From: Granulosicoccus sp036478595
GTDB lineage: Bacteria; Pseudomonadota; Gammaproteobacteria; Granulosicoccales; Granulosicoccaceae
Assembly: GCA_036478595.1 (NCBI GenBank)
Contig: JAZGEF010000068.1
Location: 37,028 to 101,027, forward strand
Length of the DNA: 64,000 bases
Direction: 5' to 3'
Part shown: positions 9,699 through 18,986 of the stretch, one piece after another
Numbering within the stretch: position 1 is the stretch's first letter
Layout: every line of letters starts with the position of its first letter
The notes under the pieces: model-generated
Told to the model about the DNA's origin: nothing
Seen by the model: only the letters and a program-made list of their open reading frames with translations
Database searches by the model: none
Position numbers and translations under genes: made by a program

Positions 9699-11200
9699 GT
9701 AAAACTATCCGCAAGAACCGCGCGGCGACGATTCATGAAATCAAGCAAGGCTTCATCAACGGCTGGATCCAATTTGGGTTTTTGGTACTCGTCGAGCATC
9801 GTGTGCATGCGTTTGTTGGCACGCTGAGCTGCATCCAGTCCGCCCTCGGCACTCCATTGTTCGAAAGATTCACAATCAGCATTACTAGGCATGTAAAAAG
9901 CGGTTTTATAACGCTCCATCGTATGGGCGCAGGATAAAAAGTTACCTGCAGGGCCGACTTCGGCGATGGCATCAAATGCCAAGGCATCAGCGCTGGTATC
10001 AACACCGGTTATCATCCGAGAGGTTGCGCCAAGCACATCGCAATCGATTAAAAACTTGTCGAAGTCAGCCACCAGCCCAGCTTCGAGGGTACCCGTCGCG
10101 TGGATTAAGAAGTTCACTCCGGATAGCATGGCATACATGACATAGAGTGCGCCTTCCCAACCCGATTGTGCATCAGGAACTTTCGAGCTTGAAGAGGACC
10201 CTCCGCATCGAAAAGGAACGCCAAGGCGTCGCGCCAGCTGACCTGCGATTAACATCGATTTCCAAGTTTCATCATAGCGGATTGGGCTGCCTGAGCGCAT
10301 CGACATACCTAACATCATAAAACCGAATACGACCGGAGTCCCTGGACGTACCAGCTGCGTAATCGCCATGCCTGCCAGTGTTTCTGCCAAAGATTGCGCG
10401 ACCAAGCCTGCAACTGTTGTCGGACTCGATGCGCCCGCGATCGTAAAGGGCGTTATGACACAAGCTTGACCGGCCGCTGCATAGACATGGGCCGCGTCAA
10501 GCATTGTTTCATCAAGCACTAATGGCGAATTTAAATTGATAAGCGCAGAAACAACGCAGTTCTCGTTGACAAATTTTTCGCCAAATACTATTTCGCACAT
10601 TTTCATTGTGTCTTCTGCACGATCTCTGGCGGTGACCGCACCCATGAAGCATTTATCGGAATAGGCCAAATGGCCGTAGTTCATATCCAAGTGGCGTTTA
10701 GGCACCGGTATATCAGTAGGCTCACAAATGGGCCCACCTGTGTGATGTAACTCTGGACTCATATGCGCCAAACGCACAAAATTATTGAAGTCTTCCAATG
10801 TCCCGTAACGCCTGTCTATGTCACTAGCGGCTACGAAGGGTGGGCCATAGACCGGCACCAGAACCATAGAGTCTCCACCAATCTTTACAGATTTTTTTGG
10901 ATCGCGAGCGTGCTGGATAAATTCAGAGGGGGCATGATCGACAATCAGCTTTCGGCAATACCCATGAGGAAATCGAACCCGCTCTCCATCAACCTTCAAA
11001 CCGGCTTTTTTAAGGAGCTTCAGGCTAGGTTTGTGGCGAACCTCAACGCCAATTTCCTGCATAATCTTTTCTGCGGTTTCTTCAATCGCTATAACCTGCT
11101 CTTCACCCAAAATATCATAGGTTGGTGCGGTACGTGTCAAGTAAGGCGATGGTGCTTCAGTGGCATCGTTTCGGGCTTTGGGCCGGCGGCGCTTAGACAA
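9695..11200 (-). CDS. Trimethylamine methyltransferase (MttB) superfamily protein, non-pyrrolysine
   Basis: This 501-residue TIM-barrel protein is an MttB relative, recognised by the N-terminal YDILGEEQVIAIEETAEKIM segment, SVKIGGDSM and the C-terminal glycine-rich GGSSSSSKVPDAQSGWEGAL. Archaeal MttB reads an in-frame amber codon as pyrrolysine. This frame has none, so it belongs with the non-Pyl enzymes such as glycine betaine:corrinoid methyltransferase (MtgB). No corrinoid protein or corrinoid:acceptor methyltransferase gene is in the window. It is first in an operon with the oxidoreductase and ABC transporter genes, and a LysR gene diverges from it. Confidence 0.85.
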   Translation of the reverse strand: MSKRRRPKARNDATEAPSPYLTRTAPTYDILGEEQVIAIEETAEKIMQEIGVEVRHKPSLKLLKKAGLKVDGERVRFPHGYCRKLIVDHAPSEFIQHARDPKKSVKIGGDSMVLVPVYGPPFVAASDIDRRYGTLEDFNNFVRLAHMSPELHHTGGPICEPTDIPVPKRHLDMNYGHLAYSDKCFMGAVTARDRAEDTMKMCEIVFGEKFVNENCVVSALINLNSPLVLDETMLDAAHVYAAAGQACVITPFTIAGASSPTTVAGLVAQSLAETLAGMAITQLVRPGTPVVFGFMMLGMSMRSGSPIRYDETWKSMLIAGQLARRLGVPFRCGGSSSSSKVPDAQSGWEGALYVMYAMLSGVNFLIHATGTLEAGLVADFDKFLIDCDVLGATSRMITGVDTSADALAFDAIAEVGPAGNFLSCAHTMERYKTAFYMPSNADCESFEQWSAEGGLDAAQRANKRMHTMLDEYQKPKLDPAVDEALLDFMNRRRAVLADSFT

Positions 11201-11455
11201 GGGTAATGCTCCGGAATTATAGGTGTCTATGGTTGCTAGCTAGCCTAAGGCTCGAAATGGCGGCCTCGTCAATTTTTAGCACGCTCGTACCATAGCATAT
11301 TACAGAGATTCATGGCTTTGTTCTGATATGAAGAGCCGTGTTTTGACGATGTCATCGTAGCGTTTGCACGAATGCATACTGAGTTATTTACTATTTAGCG
11401 AGTTGTTTGTAATGCAAAGCGTTGTAAAAATTCATTGCTATGATAACCTGAGGTT
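11201..11455. promoter_or_regulatory. Divergent promoter region, mttB-like operon / lysR
   Basis: This 255-base AT-rich spacer lies between the divergent methyltransferase operon and the LysR-type gene. Both promoters and the LysR site are expected here. I could not pick a single convincing -35/-10 pair. A short palindrome, AACCTGAGGTT, lies directly before the lysR ATG and covers its likely ribosome-binding site. Confidence 0.5.
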
Positions 11456-12397
11456 ATGGCTTTGCAAAAAAAAATACCATCAGCTCATTCACTGTTTGTC
11501 TTTGAAGCAGCGGCAAAGGCGTTAAATTTTACAAAGGCTGGTGCGGTTCTAAATGTTACTCAACCAGCCGTGAGTAAGAATATTGCAGCGCTTGAGGCTC
11601 ATCTCGGTGTTCAGCTATTCCATCGCCTGAAATCTGAACTGACGCTTACCGATGATGGAGCCAGGCTCCTACAGGCTGTGCAATTATCTTTCACAATTCT
11701 CGAAAACTCGCTTGACCAAATCACCCCTACATCATCCCGGGAAAATACTTTGACACTCTCGATCTCAACGGCCTTCACGGCGCATTGGTTAATCCCGCAG
11801 ATGGATGATTTTCGGCGCATATTTCCTCATATAACGCTTAATTTTCAATTGTTTGGTGGTGAAGCAAACGGCTCAATATCATCGTGCGATTTGGGCTTGA
11901 GATTAGAGACTGAAGTTGCCCCGGGGGATATTGCCATGCGAGTTTGTCCGGAATGGGTCGTTGCGGTCGCCTCTCCAGAGTACATCGAGCGCAACGGAAC
12001 ATTAGATGCACCCAAACCGGGTGGATCACATTCTTTGGTTAAGCTGGATCAGCCTAGAATATCTTGGTGCCAATTCATGCAAGAGACTAACCAGCCACCA
12101 CAGGATTTTTTACCTGAAATTCGCGTGCCCGACTATTCAGTTGTACTGCAATCCGCGTTGAATAGCAGAGGTGTGGCTCTTGGATTTATAACATCCTGCG
12201 GTTACCTGTTGCAGGAAGGTTTGCTTGAATTGGCTTTGCCGGTATCGTTAAAGACGGGGAAGGACTACTGCATTGTGACGTCGGCTGATTCCTCAAATCG
12301 ATTAATTGTGAATCAGGTGTCTGAATGGCTCGCTCAGAAGTTCCAGGTTTCACTAAAAACATGCTCAAGTAAAATTACAGACATCAAGAATCTTTGA
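11456..12397 (+). CDS. LysR-family transcriptional regulator (GcvA-like)
   Basis: This 313-residue regulator has an N-terminal winged helix (about residues 6-65: SLFVFEAAAKALNFTKAGAVLNVTQPAVSKNI) and a C-terminal periplasmic-binding-like effector domain. The opening HSLFVFEAAAKALNFTKA is typical of the GcvA subgroup. It is divergent from the mttB-like operon, so it is the obvious candidate regulator of methylated-amine uptake and demethylation. The effector is unknown. Confidence 0.9.
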   Translation: MALQKKIPSAHSLFVFEAAAKALNFTKAGAVLNVTQPAVSKNIAALEAHLGVQLFHRLKSELTLTDDGARLLQAVQLSFTILENSLDQITPTSSRENTLTLSISTAFTAHWLIPQMDDFRRIFPHITLNFQLFGGEANGSISSCDLGLRLETEVAPGDIAMRVCPEWVVAVASPEYIERNGTLDAPKPGGSHSLVKLDQPRISWCQFMQETNQPPQDFLPEIRVPDYSVVLQSALNSRGVALGFITSCGYLLQEGLLELALPVSLKTGKDYCIVTSADSSNRLIVNQVSEWLAQKFQVSLKTCSSKITDIKNL

Positions 12398-12415
12398 TCT
12401 GGAGCGCTTCGAGCA

Positions 12416-12589
12416 ATGGTCCTCACCCACGACGATTTAAGCTTCGAAGAACGACTGGGCTTGATCGATCGAGAGACAACCTAATGCAGTAACAACAAGA
12501 TTGATCGATTATTAAAAGCGGCCAAACTAAAACTGCAGGGTTACTCTGAAGGCATCAGCTACACGCACCCAAGAGGGCTTGATAAAAGT
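12416..12589 (+). pseudogene. IstB (IS21-family helper ATPase) fragment
   Basis: The translation reads DDLSFEERLGLIDRE, an in-frame stop, then KIDRLLKAAKLKLQ and ISYTHPRGLDKS. This is the N-terminal part of IstB, whose usual form contains DLSFEERLGLLVDRE and IDYRHPRGLDRS. One residue is missing and a stop interrupts the frame. The ATPase core is absent, as is IstA. It is a decayed trace of an IS21-type insertion. Confidence 0.65.
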
Positions 12590-12600
12590 CAGCGTATCCT

Positions 12601-12690
12601 CGCGATTTTATTCGTGAGACATACATCGAACCATTCGACTACAGCGTGCGCACTCTCGTCGATTATCTTGGACTATCACCTCTGAGCTGA
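12601..12690 (+). pseudogene. Possible HigA/XRE antitoxin fragment
   Basis: The frame reads RDFIRETYIEPFDYS then VRTLVDYLGLSPLS and stops. This looks like the start of HigA-type antitoxins (GEFIRE, then a helix-turn-helix with LADxLGVSxxxLS). Only about 30 codons remain and the sequence after the stop is degenerate. The identification is tentative. It directly abuts the IstB remnant. Confidence 0.35.
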
Positions 12691-12961
12691 ATCATTTTAT
12701 ATGGCCAGGTTTTGATGTGAGGCTTACACCAAACCATCGACCTTCCTATGGGCTTTTACCGATTACGTTAACCCGACGCATCATCGAGCAAATTAAAAAT
12801 AACTCACGAGACCAAACGCTATCGGCTGTTAACAGAGACGAGTAGGGTTGCCGGATGTGCCGCAATTTCAGACTTCTTTCACAGCAACTAACTGCATAGT
12901 CTCAAAATTGCGTGCTATAAGGAAATCAACTGCTTTCGCCATTTGGCGCAGTCGATACGGT
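12691..12961. other. Degenerate sequence before the MCP gene
   Basis: No gene is supported here. The stretch follows the two remnants above and probably belongs to the same decayed insertion. The MCP gene ends at 12962 on the opposite strand. Confidence 0.4.
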
Positions 12962-15280
12962 TCAGAAATCTTCCCAAAATTCTTCGCCACCTGATGCGCG
13001 CTTAATAGGCAACACATTTGACTCGTCTGGTGATCGATTAGCTTTCTGGCCTTGTTTAGCCGGGATTGGTTTATTATCGCTTACCGTGTCCGGATTGTTG
13101 TTTACCACCAACAGTGGTTTCGAATTTGTTGAGGGTGTATCACTGTTGTTGTGATAAAAAAAGCTCATTTGCGTTGAAAGCATCGTAGCTTGCTCGTTCA
13201 TAGCTCGGCTGGTAGCCGCGGCTTGTTCAACCATCGCAGCATTCTGATGGGTAACGCTGTCCATGTGCACTAACGCCTGATTGATCTGCTCAATTCCTGC
13301 CGACTGTTCATGGCTTGCAGCGCTGATCTGACCCACGATGTCGGTGAGTTCAGATACCGCAGAAACAATTTGCTCAAGCTCGCCGCCCGATTCTTGTACC
13401 AGGCGTGTGCCATCCTTTACTTTTACAACACTGTCTTCAATCAATCCCTTAATTTCTTTAGCGGCTGATGCGCTACGGCCAGCGAGTTGCCTGACTTCAC
13501 TAGCCACGACCGCGAATCCGCGGCCTTGCTCACCCGCGCGTGCTGCCTCTACTGCAGCATTGAGTGCGAGCAAGTTTGTTTGAAATGCGATCTCATCTAT
13601 CACACCGATAATATCGGCGATTTTTTCACTTGCCGCGCTTATTTCCTGCATAGCCTTAACAGCATGGCCTGCCACTTCACCTGTATTTATCGCTCGATCA
13701 CGAGTTCTAATGGCGAGATCGTTCGCGGAATGCGCATTTTCAGCGTTTTGTTTTACCGTGCTAGTCAGTTCCTCAGTGCTGGATGCAGTTTCCTCCAAAT
13801 TGGCTGCTTGCTGTTCTGTGCGTTCACTCAAACCAATATTGCTTGCCGAGAGCTCGTCGGCGCCAGATTGCACCGCATTCGCAACTTGCTTGGATTCATC
13901 CAGAACACTGTGCAGTTTTTCGCGCATTGCAACTAAGGCTGCGTACGCGCCAGTGCGATTATCATCTTTTGGTTCTTTCGATAAGTCCCCGGCACCAATG
14001 GATTCAACAGCGCGTCTGATATCCGATGGATCACCGCCTAGAACAGTGTAGATATAACGCCCTAATAAGAATGCAAACAGTGCGACACCAAACGCAGAAA
14101 GAACTGTCACCCATACGGCATTCTCAAACAGGGCATCCACTGATGCAAAGGCCTGCTTTGCCGATATGTGCCCGACGACGACCCAATGTAAATCAGCTAT
14201 TCTAAGGGGAGCATAAGCCGTCAAATGGCTCTCTTCGCCTACGGTTTCAGTACGAGTACCTGTTTCTCCTTGCAGCGCAAGATCAACTCCCTTACTTTCA
14301 AAGCGCTCGCGCAATATTGTGGGCGTCTCGCTCAGACGTGACTGTGATCGCATGTATTTGTCCTCACCGAGTAGCAATATTTCGCCGGTTTCACCTAGCC
14401 CTTCACTTGATGACATAATGGCGTTGATTCGATCAACCGGCATCTGAAAAGCCAATACACCGATTAAGGTATCGCCCTTGTAAATAGGGCTGGAAATGAA
14501 CGATGCAGCATTGCCATAAGATGGGATGTAGTCGCTGAAATCGACAATAGTGGTTTCACCGTGTTTAAGCGATGTGGCTTGCCGAGCAGCTGTAGCAAGC
14601 CCAGAATCTCTATGTGGGCCACTGAACAGACTGGTTGCAAAATCTATTTCTTTATAAACTGAATAAACTATTTTCCCGCTCTCAGGTTCGATTAAAAATA
14701 TGTTATACAAATTAAATCGCTGTAAATAGTCGCGAAATACCGGATGATACTTACTGTGCATGAAGTCATATCGTGTACCGTTATCAAGTGTGGTTAAGGC
14801 ATCCTTCTCACCTGCTGGGTAGCCATTGCTGGATATATAAAGGTCTTGTGCTAAACGCGAATTATCATTCTTGGGCAACAGGCTGTCGAGTGACGGTATT
14901 GAGTTAATAGATTGATCTAAGTTGGGTAAAAAATCACGTTCATAGTAGCGCTCTAGCACCCTATTACTCTGAGCCATACTTTTTTCGGTGACGCGTAAGT
15001 CGGAGCTAAGATTGGCAAATCCAACTGTAAAATCTATCATCGCATCAACGGCCATTAAGTTGCGCCCCATGGCGCCGTTTTGTTCAATTACACCATTGAG
15101 ATATGATTCGATATAGTGCCCTCGTTCAATTATTTCAGCCTCTAACAAACTGAAGGTTGATTCCTGCATTGTATCGCTGGCTTGTTGAGTGATAAGCATG
15201 CCTGCTATTGTCATGGGTACTAAACCGGCCGTGATCATGCAAATGATCAACATAGTCCTCATCGTCATTCGTATGCGCAT
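12962..15280 (-). CDS. Methyl-accepting chemotaxis protein with Cache sensor and C-terminal CheR/CheB tether
   Basis: This is a 772-residue transmembrane receptor. TM1 is at about residues 10-30, a large periplasmic double-Cache-like sensor spans about 40-385, TM2 about 390-412, then HAMP (LGGDPSDIRRAVESIGAGDLS) and the cytoplasmic signalling domain. The hairpin tip is conserved (FQTNLLALNAAVEAARAGEQG and AVVASEVRQLAGRSA). The protein ends GGEEFWEDF. Its last five residues fit the xWxxF pattern of the NWETF-type pentapeptide that docks CheR and CheB, which are encoded nearby. The gene diverges from the che operon. Confidence 0.95.
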   Translation of the reverse strand: MRIRMTMRTMLIICMITAGLVPMTIAGMLITQQASDTMQESTFSLLEAEIIERGHYIESYLNGVIEQNGAMGRNLMAVDAMIDFTVGFANLSSDLRVTEKSMAQSNRVLERYYERDFLPNLDQSINSIPSLDSLLPKNDNSRLAQDLYISSNGYPAGEKDALTTLDNGTRYDFMHSKYHPVFRDYLQRFNLYNIFLIEPESGKIVYSVYKEIDFATSLFSGPHRDSGLATAARQATSLKHGETTIVDFSDYIPSYGNAASFISSPIYKGDTLIGVLAFQMPVDRINAIMSSSEGLGETGEILLLGEDKYMRSQSRLSETPTILRERFESKGVDLALQGETGTRTETVGEESHLTAYAPLRIADLHWVVVGHISAKQAFASVDALFENAVWVTVLSAFGVALFAFLLGRYIYTVLGGDPSDIRRAVESIGAGDLSKEPKDDNRTGAYAALVAMREKLHSVLDESKQVANAVQSGADELSASNIGLSERTEQQAANLEETASSTEELTSTVKQNAENAHSANDLAIRTRDRAINTGEVAGHAVKAMQEISAASEKIADIIGVIDEIAFQTNLLALNAAVEAARAGEQGRGFAVVASEVRQLAGRSASAAKEIKGLIEDSVVKVKDGTRLVQESGGELEQIVSAVSELTDIVGQISAASHEQSAGIEQINQALVHMDSVTHQNAAMVEQAAATSRAMNEQATMLSTQMSFFYHNNSDTPSTNSKPLLVVNNNPDTVSDNKPIPAKQGQKANRSPDESNVLPIKRASGGEEFWEDF

Positions 15281-15526
15281 TGAACTTAGTTCTCCAAGGT
15301 AAAAAAGGCTCTATCGGCACGCTAGTAATTGGATTCAACAATGAGTGTTAGTTGGAAAGGCGTAACCCTATCTAACAGGTGCAGCGAGAAGTAACCTTTG
15401 CAAATATCCTATACAGAATCGGCTGTTTCGTTGCTTAAGGTTATATCCAGATGAATCAATCTCAACTTCGTAAAACAAAGGCCGTTACTTGTGTTGAATT
15501 TCGAACGAACAAGAGGTAAGTGAATA
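15281..15526. promoter_or_regulatory. Divergent promoter region, MCP / cheY operon
   Basis: This 246-base spacer separates two divergent units. On the minus strand GCCGATAG (plus-strand CTATCGGC, 15311-15318) lies about 30 bases before the MCP start and resembles the flagellar sigma-28 -10 box GCCGATAA. The matching -35 is weak. The cheY gene has GAGGTAAG as its ribosome-binding site. Confidence 0.4.
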
Positions 15527-15892
15527 ATGAAAGTGATGATCGTTGATGACAGCAAATCAATGCGTTTGATTGTCAAACGGACGTTGAAGCAAGCGGGATA
15601 CGACAGTATGGAATTTTCAGAGGCCGAGGACGGCTCACAGGCATTAGCAACCATTGACGATATCGGGCCTCACTTAGTTCTGTGTGACTGGAACATGCCT
15701 GTTATGAACGGCATCGAATTTCTGAAGGCGCTAAGAGAGGCGGGCAACGCCGTAAAATTCGGGTTCGTTACCACTGAATCTACTAACGAAATGCGCTCGC
15801 TTGCAAAGGAAGCTGGTGCGCAATTTTTGGTGGCCAAACCGTTTACCCCAGAGAGTTTCCAGAAGGCACTTCGGCCGGTGATAGGCGCATGA
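15527..15892 (+). CDS. cheY: CheY-like single-domain response regulator
   Basis: This is a 121-residue receiver domain with no output domain. The acidic pocket is MIVDDSKSMR, the phospho-acceptor Asp lies in LVLCDWNMPVMNG, the switch Thr in FVTTES, and the Lys in VAKPFTP. It is expected to carry CheA's signal to a motor or another target. It is the first gene of the che operon, and its stop overlaps the next gene by 4 bases. Confidence 0.92.
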   Translation: MKVMIVDDSKSMRLIVKRTLKQAGYDSMEFSEAEDGSQALATIDDIGPHLVLCDWNMPVMNGIEFLKALREAGNAVKFGFVTTESTNEMRSLAKEAGAQFLVAKPFTPESFQKALRPVIGA

Positions 15893-16338
15893 TTTTCGTA
15901 AAACCCGATACTGCAGAACTGAACAACATGTTAGCCATGGTGTCAGGCGAAGATTCCAAAGCAAAGCCAGACGGTAGCTTTAAATCGTCTGATATGTGCT
16001 TCCAGGCTCAGTTTGTAGACGATGGCGGTGCGCTGGTAGCCTGTTGTTATTGTGATCTGCCTACAGCGGCCGCGCTTGGGTGCGCACTGTCAATGATCCC
16101 CCCAGGCGGTGCAGAGGCAATGGTAGAGGATGGTGAGATCAGTTCTACCGCTGCAGAGAATCTCTACGAAGTCATGAATATTTTATCTAGCTTATTCATG
16201 AGTAACACTACGCCTCACCTAAAACTTTCAGAAGTGGTCAATGAGACGTTCGAACCGTTGGAGGCAGCCAATTCAAGCAGTTTTAACATTGATCTTGGAA
16301 AATATGGAAACGGTAAGCTGTTATTTGAAGCCGCCTGA
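15889..16338 (+). CDS. CheX/CheC-like protein in the chemotaxis operon (tentative)
   Basis: This 149-residue protein has no firm family match by eye. It overlaps cheY and precedes cheA. It contains AAENLYEVMNILSSLF, which recalls the helical E-x-x-N motif of CheC/CheX phosphatases that dephosphorylate CheY. Only one such motif is clear, and the upstream Asp/Ser of the full motif is Glu. Position next to cheY and the lack of a CheZ gene make a CheY phosphatase or adaptor plausible. Neither is shown. Confidence 0.6.
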   Translation: MIFVKPDTAELNNMLAMVSGEDSKAKPDGSFKSSDMCFQAQFVDDGGALVACCYCDLPTAAALGCALSMIPPGGAEAMVEDGEISSTAAENLYEVMNILSSLFMSNTTPHLKLSEVVNETFEPLEAANSSSFNIDLGKYGNGKLLFEAA

Positions 16339-16374
16339 ACTAGATACTAAAGACTATGCATTACGGGACTATCA

Positions 16375-18465
16375 ATGATGGATGACGATGATCTAGAAGA
16401 GTTAAAACTTATCTTTCTAGAAGAATGTCTTGAAAATATTGAGCTGCTAGAACAGGGTTTGATGCGCATGGGCGAGGGAGACAGCTCAGACGATACGTTG
16501 AATGAAGTGTTTAGAGCTGCGCATTCCATCAAAGGTGGAGCGGCAACATTTGGTTACCATCCGATGTCTGAACTTACACATCACATGGAAACCTTGCTTG
16601 ATGAAATGCGAGCAGAACGTCGTGATGTTGTTGAGGGCGATGTAGATTTATTGTTTGCAGGGCTTGATGTGGTTCAGACCATTCTTGAAAACAGCCGCAG
16701 TGGTGGTTCTTCAGATCACCCTGAGCGAAAAGATGTAGAGAAAAAACTAGAAGCCTCTGTACTAGATGGCAGTGAAGCTGCTGTGGCTGCGTGTCATGAT
16801 TCACCCGTACCAGTTGACGCAGCAGGTGTGGCAGTTAAAAAACAGTGGAAAATACGTTTTGCACCGAATACGGAATTCTACAAACGCGGTAACGATCCCT
16901 TATTGCTATTGGGTGAGGTTGCACGCTTAGGGGATTTAACACTAACTCTAGACACTAGCGATTTGCCGCTATGGGCCGACTTTGATCCAAACAAAAATTA
17001 CTTGAGCTGGCTGGGGACCCTCGAGTCGACCGTTGACGATTCAGAATTTATGGAGATATTTGAATGGGTTGATGATGATTGCAAGCTGGAACTTACGGCT
17101 ATTGTCCCAAGCGCCGAAATTCCAGCGGTACAAGAGGAGTTATTAGCTGCATCTAATCAATCTGCGGGATCAGTTTCGGTTACTGCAGTAGAGCGGAAAG
17201 TTGAACACTCTCCGGCAGTCGTTAAAAGCAATAATGATGCCTGCGCGCCAGCGGGCTTAAACGCAAAGCCCAAGAAACCACAAGCAGCTGGCAGTGATAC
17301 CGCCACTATTCGGATAGCCACTGACAAGATCGATCAATTGATTAACATGGTTGGAGAGCTGGTTATAACACAATCGATGCTAAGCCGAGTAGGTGCGCAG
17401 AGTCATCCTGTGGATGTGGAAGAATTGCGTGAACGACTAACTGATCTAGAACATCATACACGTGATTTACAAGAAAGCGTTATGCAAGTGCGAATGCTGC
17501 CGCTTTCTTCAGCGTTTAGTAGGCTTCCACGAATGGTCAGGGATCTCTCACGCAAACTGGATAAAGATGTTGAACTAGTACTAGAAGGTGGCACAACTGA
17601 ATTGGACAAAACAGTATTGGAACGGATGATCGATCCGCTTGTGCATTTGGTTAGAAACTCGCTCGATCATGGTTTGGAGACACCTGATGAACGGGTGGAG
17701 GCCGGCAAACCGCGCACAGGAGTGTTGACGCTAACGGCTAAGCAGGAGAGTGGCAATGTCATTATCGAAATTGTTGATGATGGCAAAGGAATTAATAGCG
17801 AGAAGATTTTGGTCAAGGCGCAAGAAAATGGCATAGTGCAGCCTGATGACGACCTGAACCTGGATCAAATCAATCAATTAATCTTTGCACCTGGTTTTTC
17901 AACAGCAGAGCAAGTGAGTGATGTGTCTGGTCGTGGTGTGGGTATGGATGTTGTGAGACGAAATATTGTCGACCTGGGCGGGCGGGTTCACGTGCATTCA
18001 GAATTTGGATCTGGAACCAGGGTGGAAATACGTCTGCCTTTATCATTGGCTATTCTCGATGGTCAACTGGTTCGTATAGCAGACCAGACATTTGTCATTC
18101 CTATATTAAGCATTGTAGAAACGCTTGAGGTTTCTCAAACCGAAGCCAATTCGATACCTGGCGCTGGCAATGTCTGTCGATTCCGCGGTGTCTATTTGCC
18201 CACCGTGGATGTGGCCAAACGATTTGAAATGCCCGAGAAGTCCAGTGGGCGAATGGTAGTGATTGTAGAAACCCATAAATGCCGAACCGGATTATTGGTT
18301 GACGATGTTCTTGGACAACAACAAGTGGTCATTAAACCATTGGATAAAAACTATAAGCCGGTTGAAGGGCTGGCTGGTGCAACCATCATGAGTGATGGTT
18401 CGGTCGCCTTGATACTTGATCCCAATGGGTTTAGTAATGAGCCAATGCTGGCAGACGCCGCGTAA
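16375..18465 (+). CDS. cheA: Chemotaxis histidine kinase CheA
   Basis: This is a 696-residue cytoplasmic kinase. P1 carries the phospho-His in AAHSIKGGAATFG (about residue 45). A P2-like region at about residues 150-260 probably docks the response regulators. P3 begins near IRIATDKIDQLINMVGELV. The P4 ATPase has VHLVRNSLDHGLETP (N box), VDDGKGIN (G1) and GRGVGMDVVRRNI (G2). The CheW-like P5 is C-terminal. All the usual domains are present, so it should be active. cheW follows after 11 bases. Confidence 0.96.
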   Translation: MMDDDDLEELKLIFLEECLENIELLEQGLMRMGEGDSSDDTLNEVFRAAHSIKGGAATFGYHPMSELTHHMETLLDEMRAERRDVVEGDVDLLFAGLDVVQTILENSRSGGSSDHPERKDVEKKLEASVLDGSEAAVAACHDSPVPVDAAGVAVKKQWKIRFAPNTEFYKRGNDPLLLLGEVARLGDLTLTLDTSDLPLWADFDPNKNYLSWLGTLESTVDDSEFMEIFEWVDDDCKLELTAIVPSAEIPAVQEELLAASNQSAGSVSVTAVERKVEHSPAVVKSNNDACAPAGLNAKPKKPQAAGSDTATIRIATDKIDQLINMVGELVITQSMLSRVGAQSHPVDVEELRERLTDLEHHTRDLQESVMQVRMLPLSSAFSRLPRMVRDLSRKLDKDVELVLEGGTTELDKTVLERMIDPLVHLVRNSLDHGLETPDERVEAGKPRTGVLTLTAKQESGNVIIEIVDDGKGINSEKILVKAQENGIVQPDDDLNLDQINQLIFAPGFSTAEQVSDVSGRGVGMDVVRRNIVDLGGRVHVHSEFGSGTRVEIRLPLSLAILDGQLVRIADQTFVIPILSIVETLEVSQTEANSIPGAGNVCRFRGVYLPTVDVAKRFEMPEKSSGRMVVIVETHKCRTGLLVDDVLGQQQVVIKPLDKNYKPVEGLAGATIMSDGSVALILDPNGFSNEPMLADAA

Positions 18466-18476
18466 TAAACGGAAAA

Positions 18477-18986
18477 TTGACACAAATGCAGCTGAATACA
18501 ATTGAATCGAAGGACATCGCTGAAACGGCAGATCAGTATCTAACGTTTTTACTGGGCGATGAAGAATACGGTGTGGAAATATTAAAGGTTCAGGAAATAA
18601 AAAGTTGGGGGCCGTACTCACGACTACCCAATGCTCCAGACTATTTGTTGGGCGTAATTAACTTACGTGGAGCGATAGTGCCGATTATCGACTTAAGAAA
18701 ACGATTTTCTTTACCGACGATTCCATATACAGCAACAACAGCCACCATCATTGTGCATATAGAGGAAGAAGAACAAATCCGGGTTGTTGGATTGGTCGTT
18801 GATCGAGTTGCAGATGTATACCATTTGAGCGAGGACGCTATTCAGGATAGTGCTGTACTTACTGGATCAGAGAATCCAAACTTCATACGGGGCTTAGGTC
18901 AGATAGACGGAAAAATGGTGATTTTGGTGAACCTAGAACCGATAGTAGCATCCAGCTTGCAAACTATTGCAGGCGATGGGGTATGA
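18477..18986 (+). CDS. cheW: Chemotaxis coupling protein CheW
   Basis: This 169-residue adaptor links receptors to CheA through tandem SH3-like barrels. The typical YLTFLLGDEEYGVEILKVQEI opening and NLRGAIVPIIDLRKRF motif are clear. The frame begins with TTG at 18477, but ATG at 18486 is an equally good start. The stop overlaps the STAS gene (ATGA). Confidence 0.94.
   Translation: MTQMQLNTIESKDIAETADQYLTFLLGDEEYGVEILKVQEIKSWGPYSRLPNAPDYLLGVINLRGAIVPIIDLRKRFSLPTIPYTATTATIIVHIEEEEQIRVVGLVVDRVADVYHLSEDAIQDSAVLTGSENPNFIRGLGQIDGKMVILVNLEPIVASSLQTIAGDGV

Noticed and set aside
9695..11200. Possible pyrrolysine (in-frame amber) in the MttB-like gene
   Set aside because: The frame is uninterrupted for 501 codons, so it is a non-pyrrolysine member.
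13338..14051. Long plus-strand frames opposite the MCP gene
   Set aside because: They are shadows of the strongly supported receptor gene, with low-complexity Ser/Ala composition.
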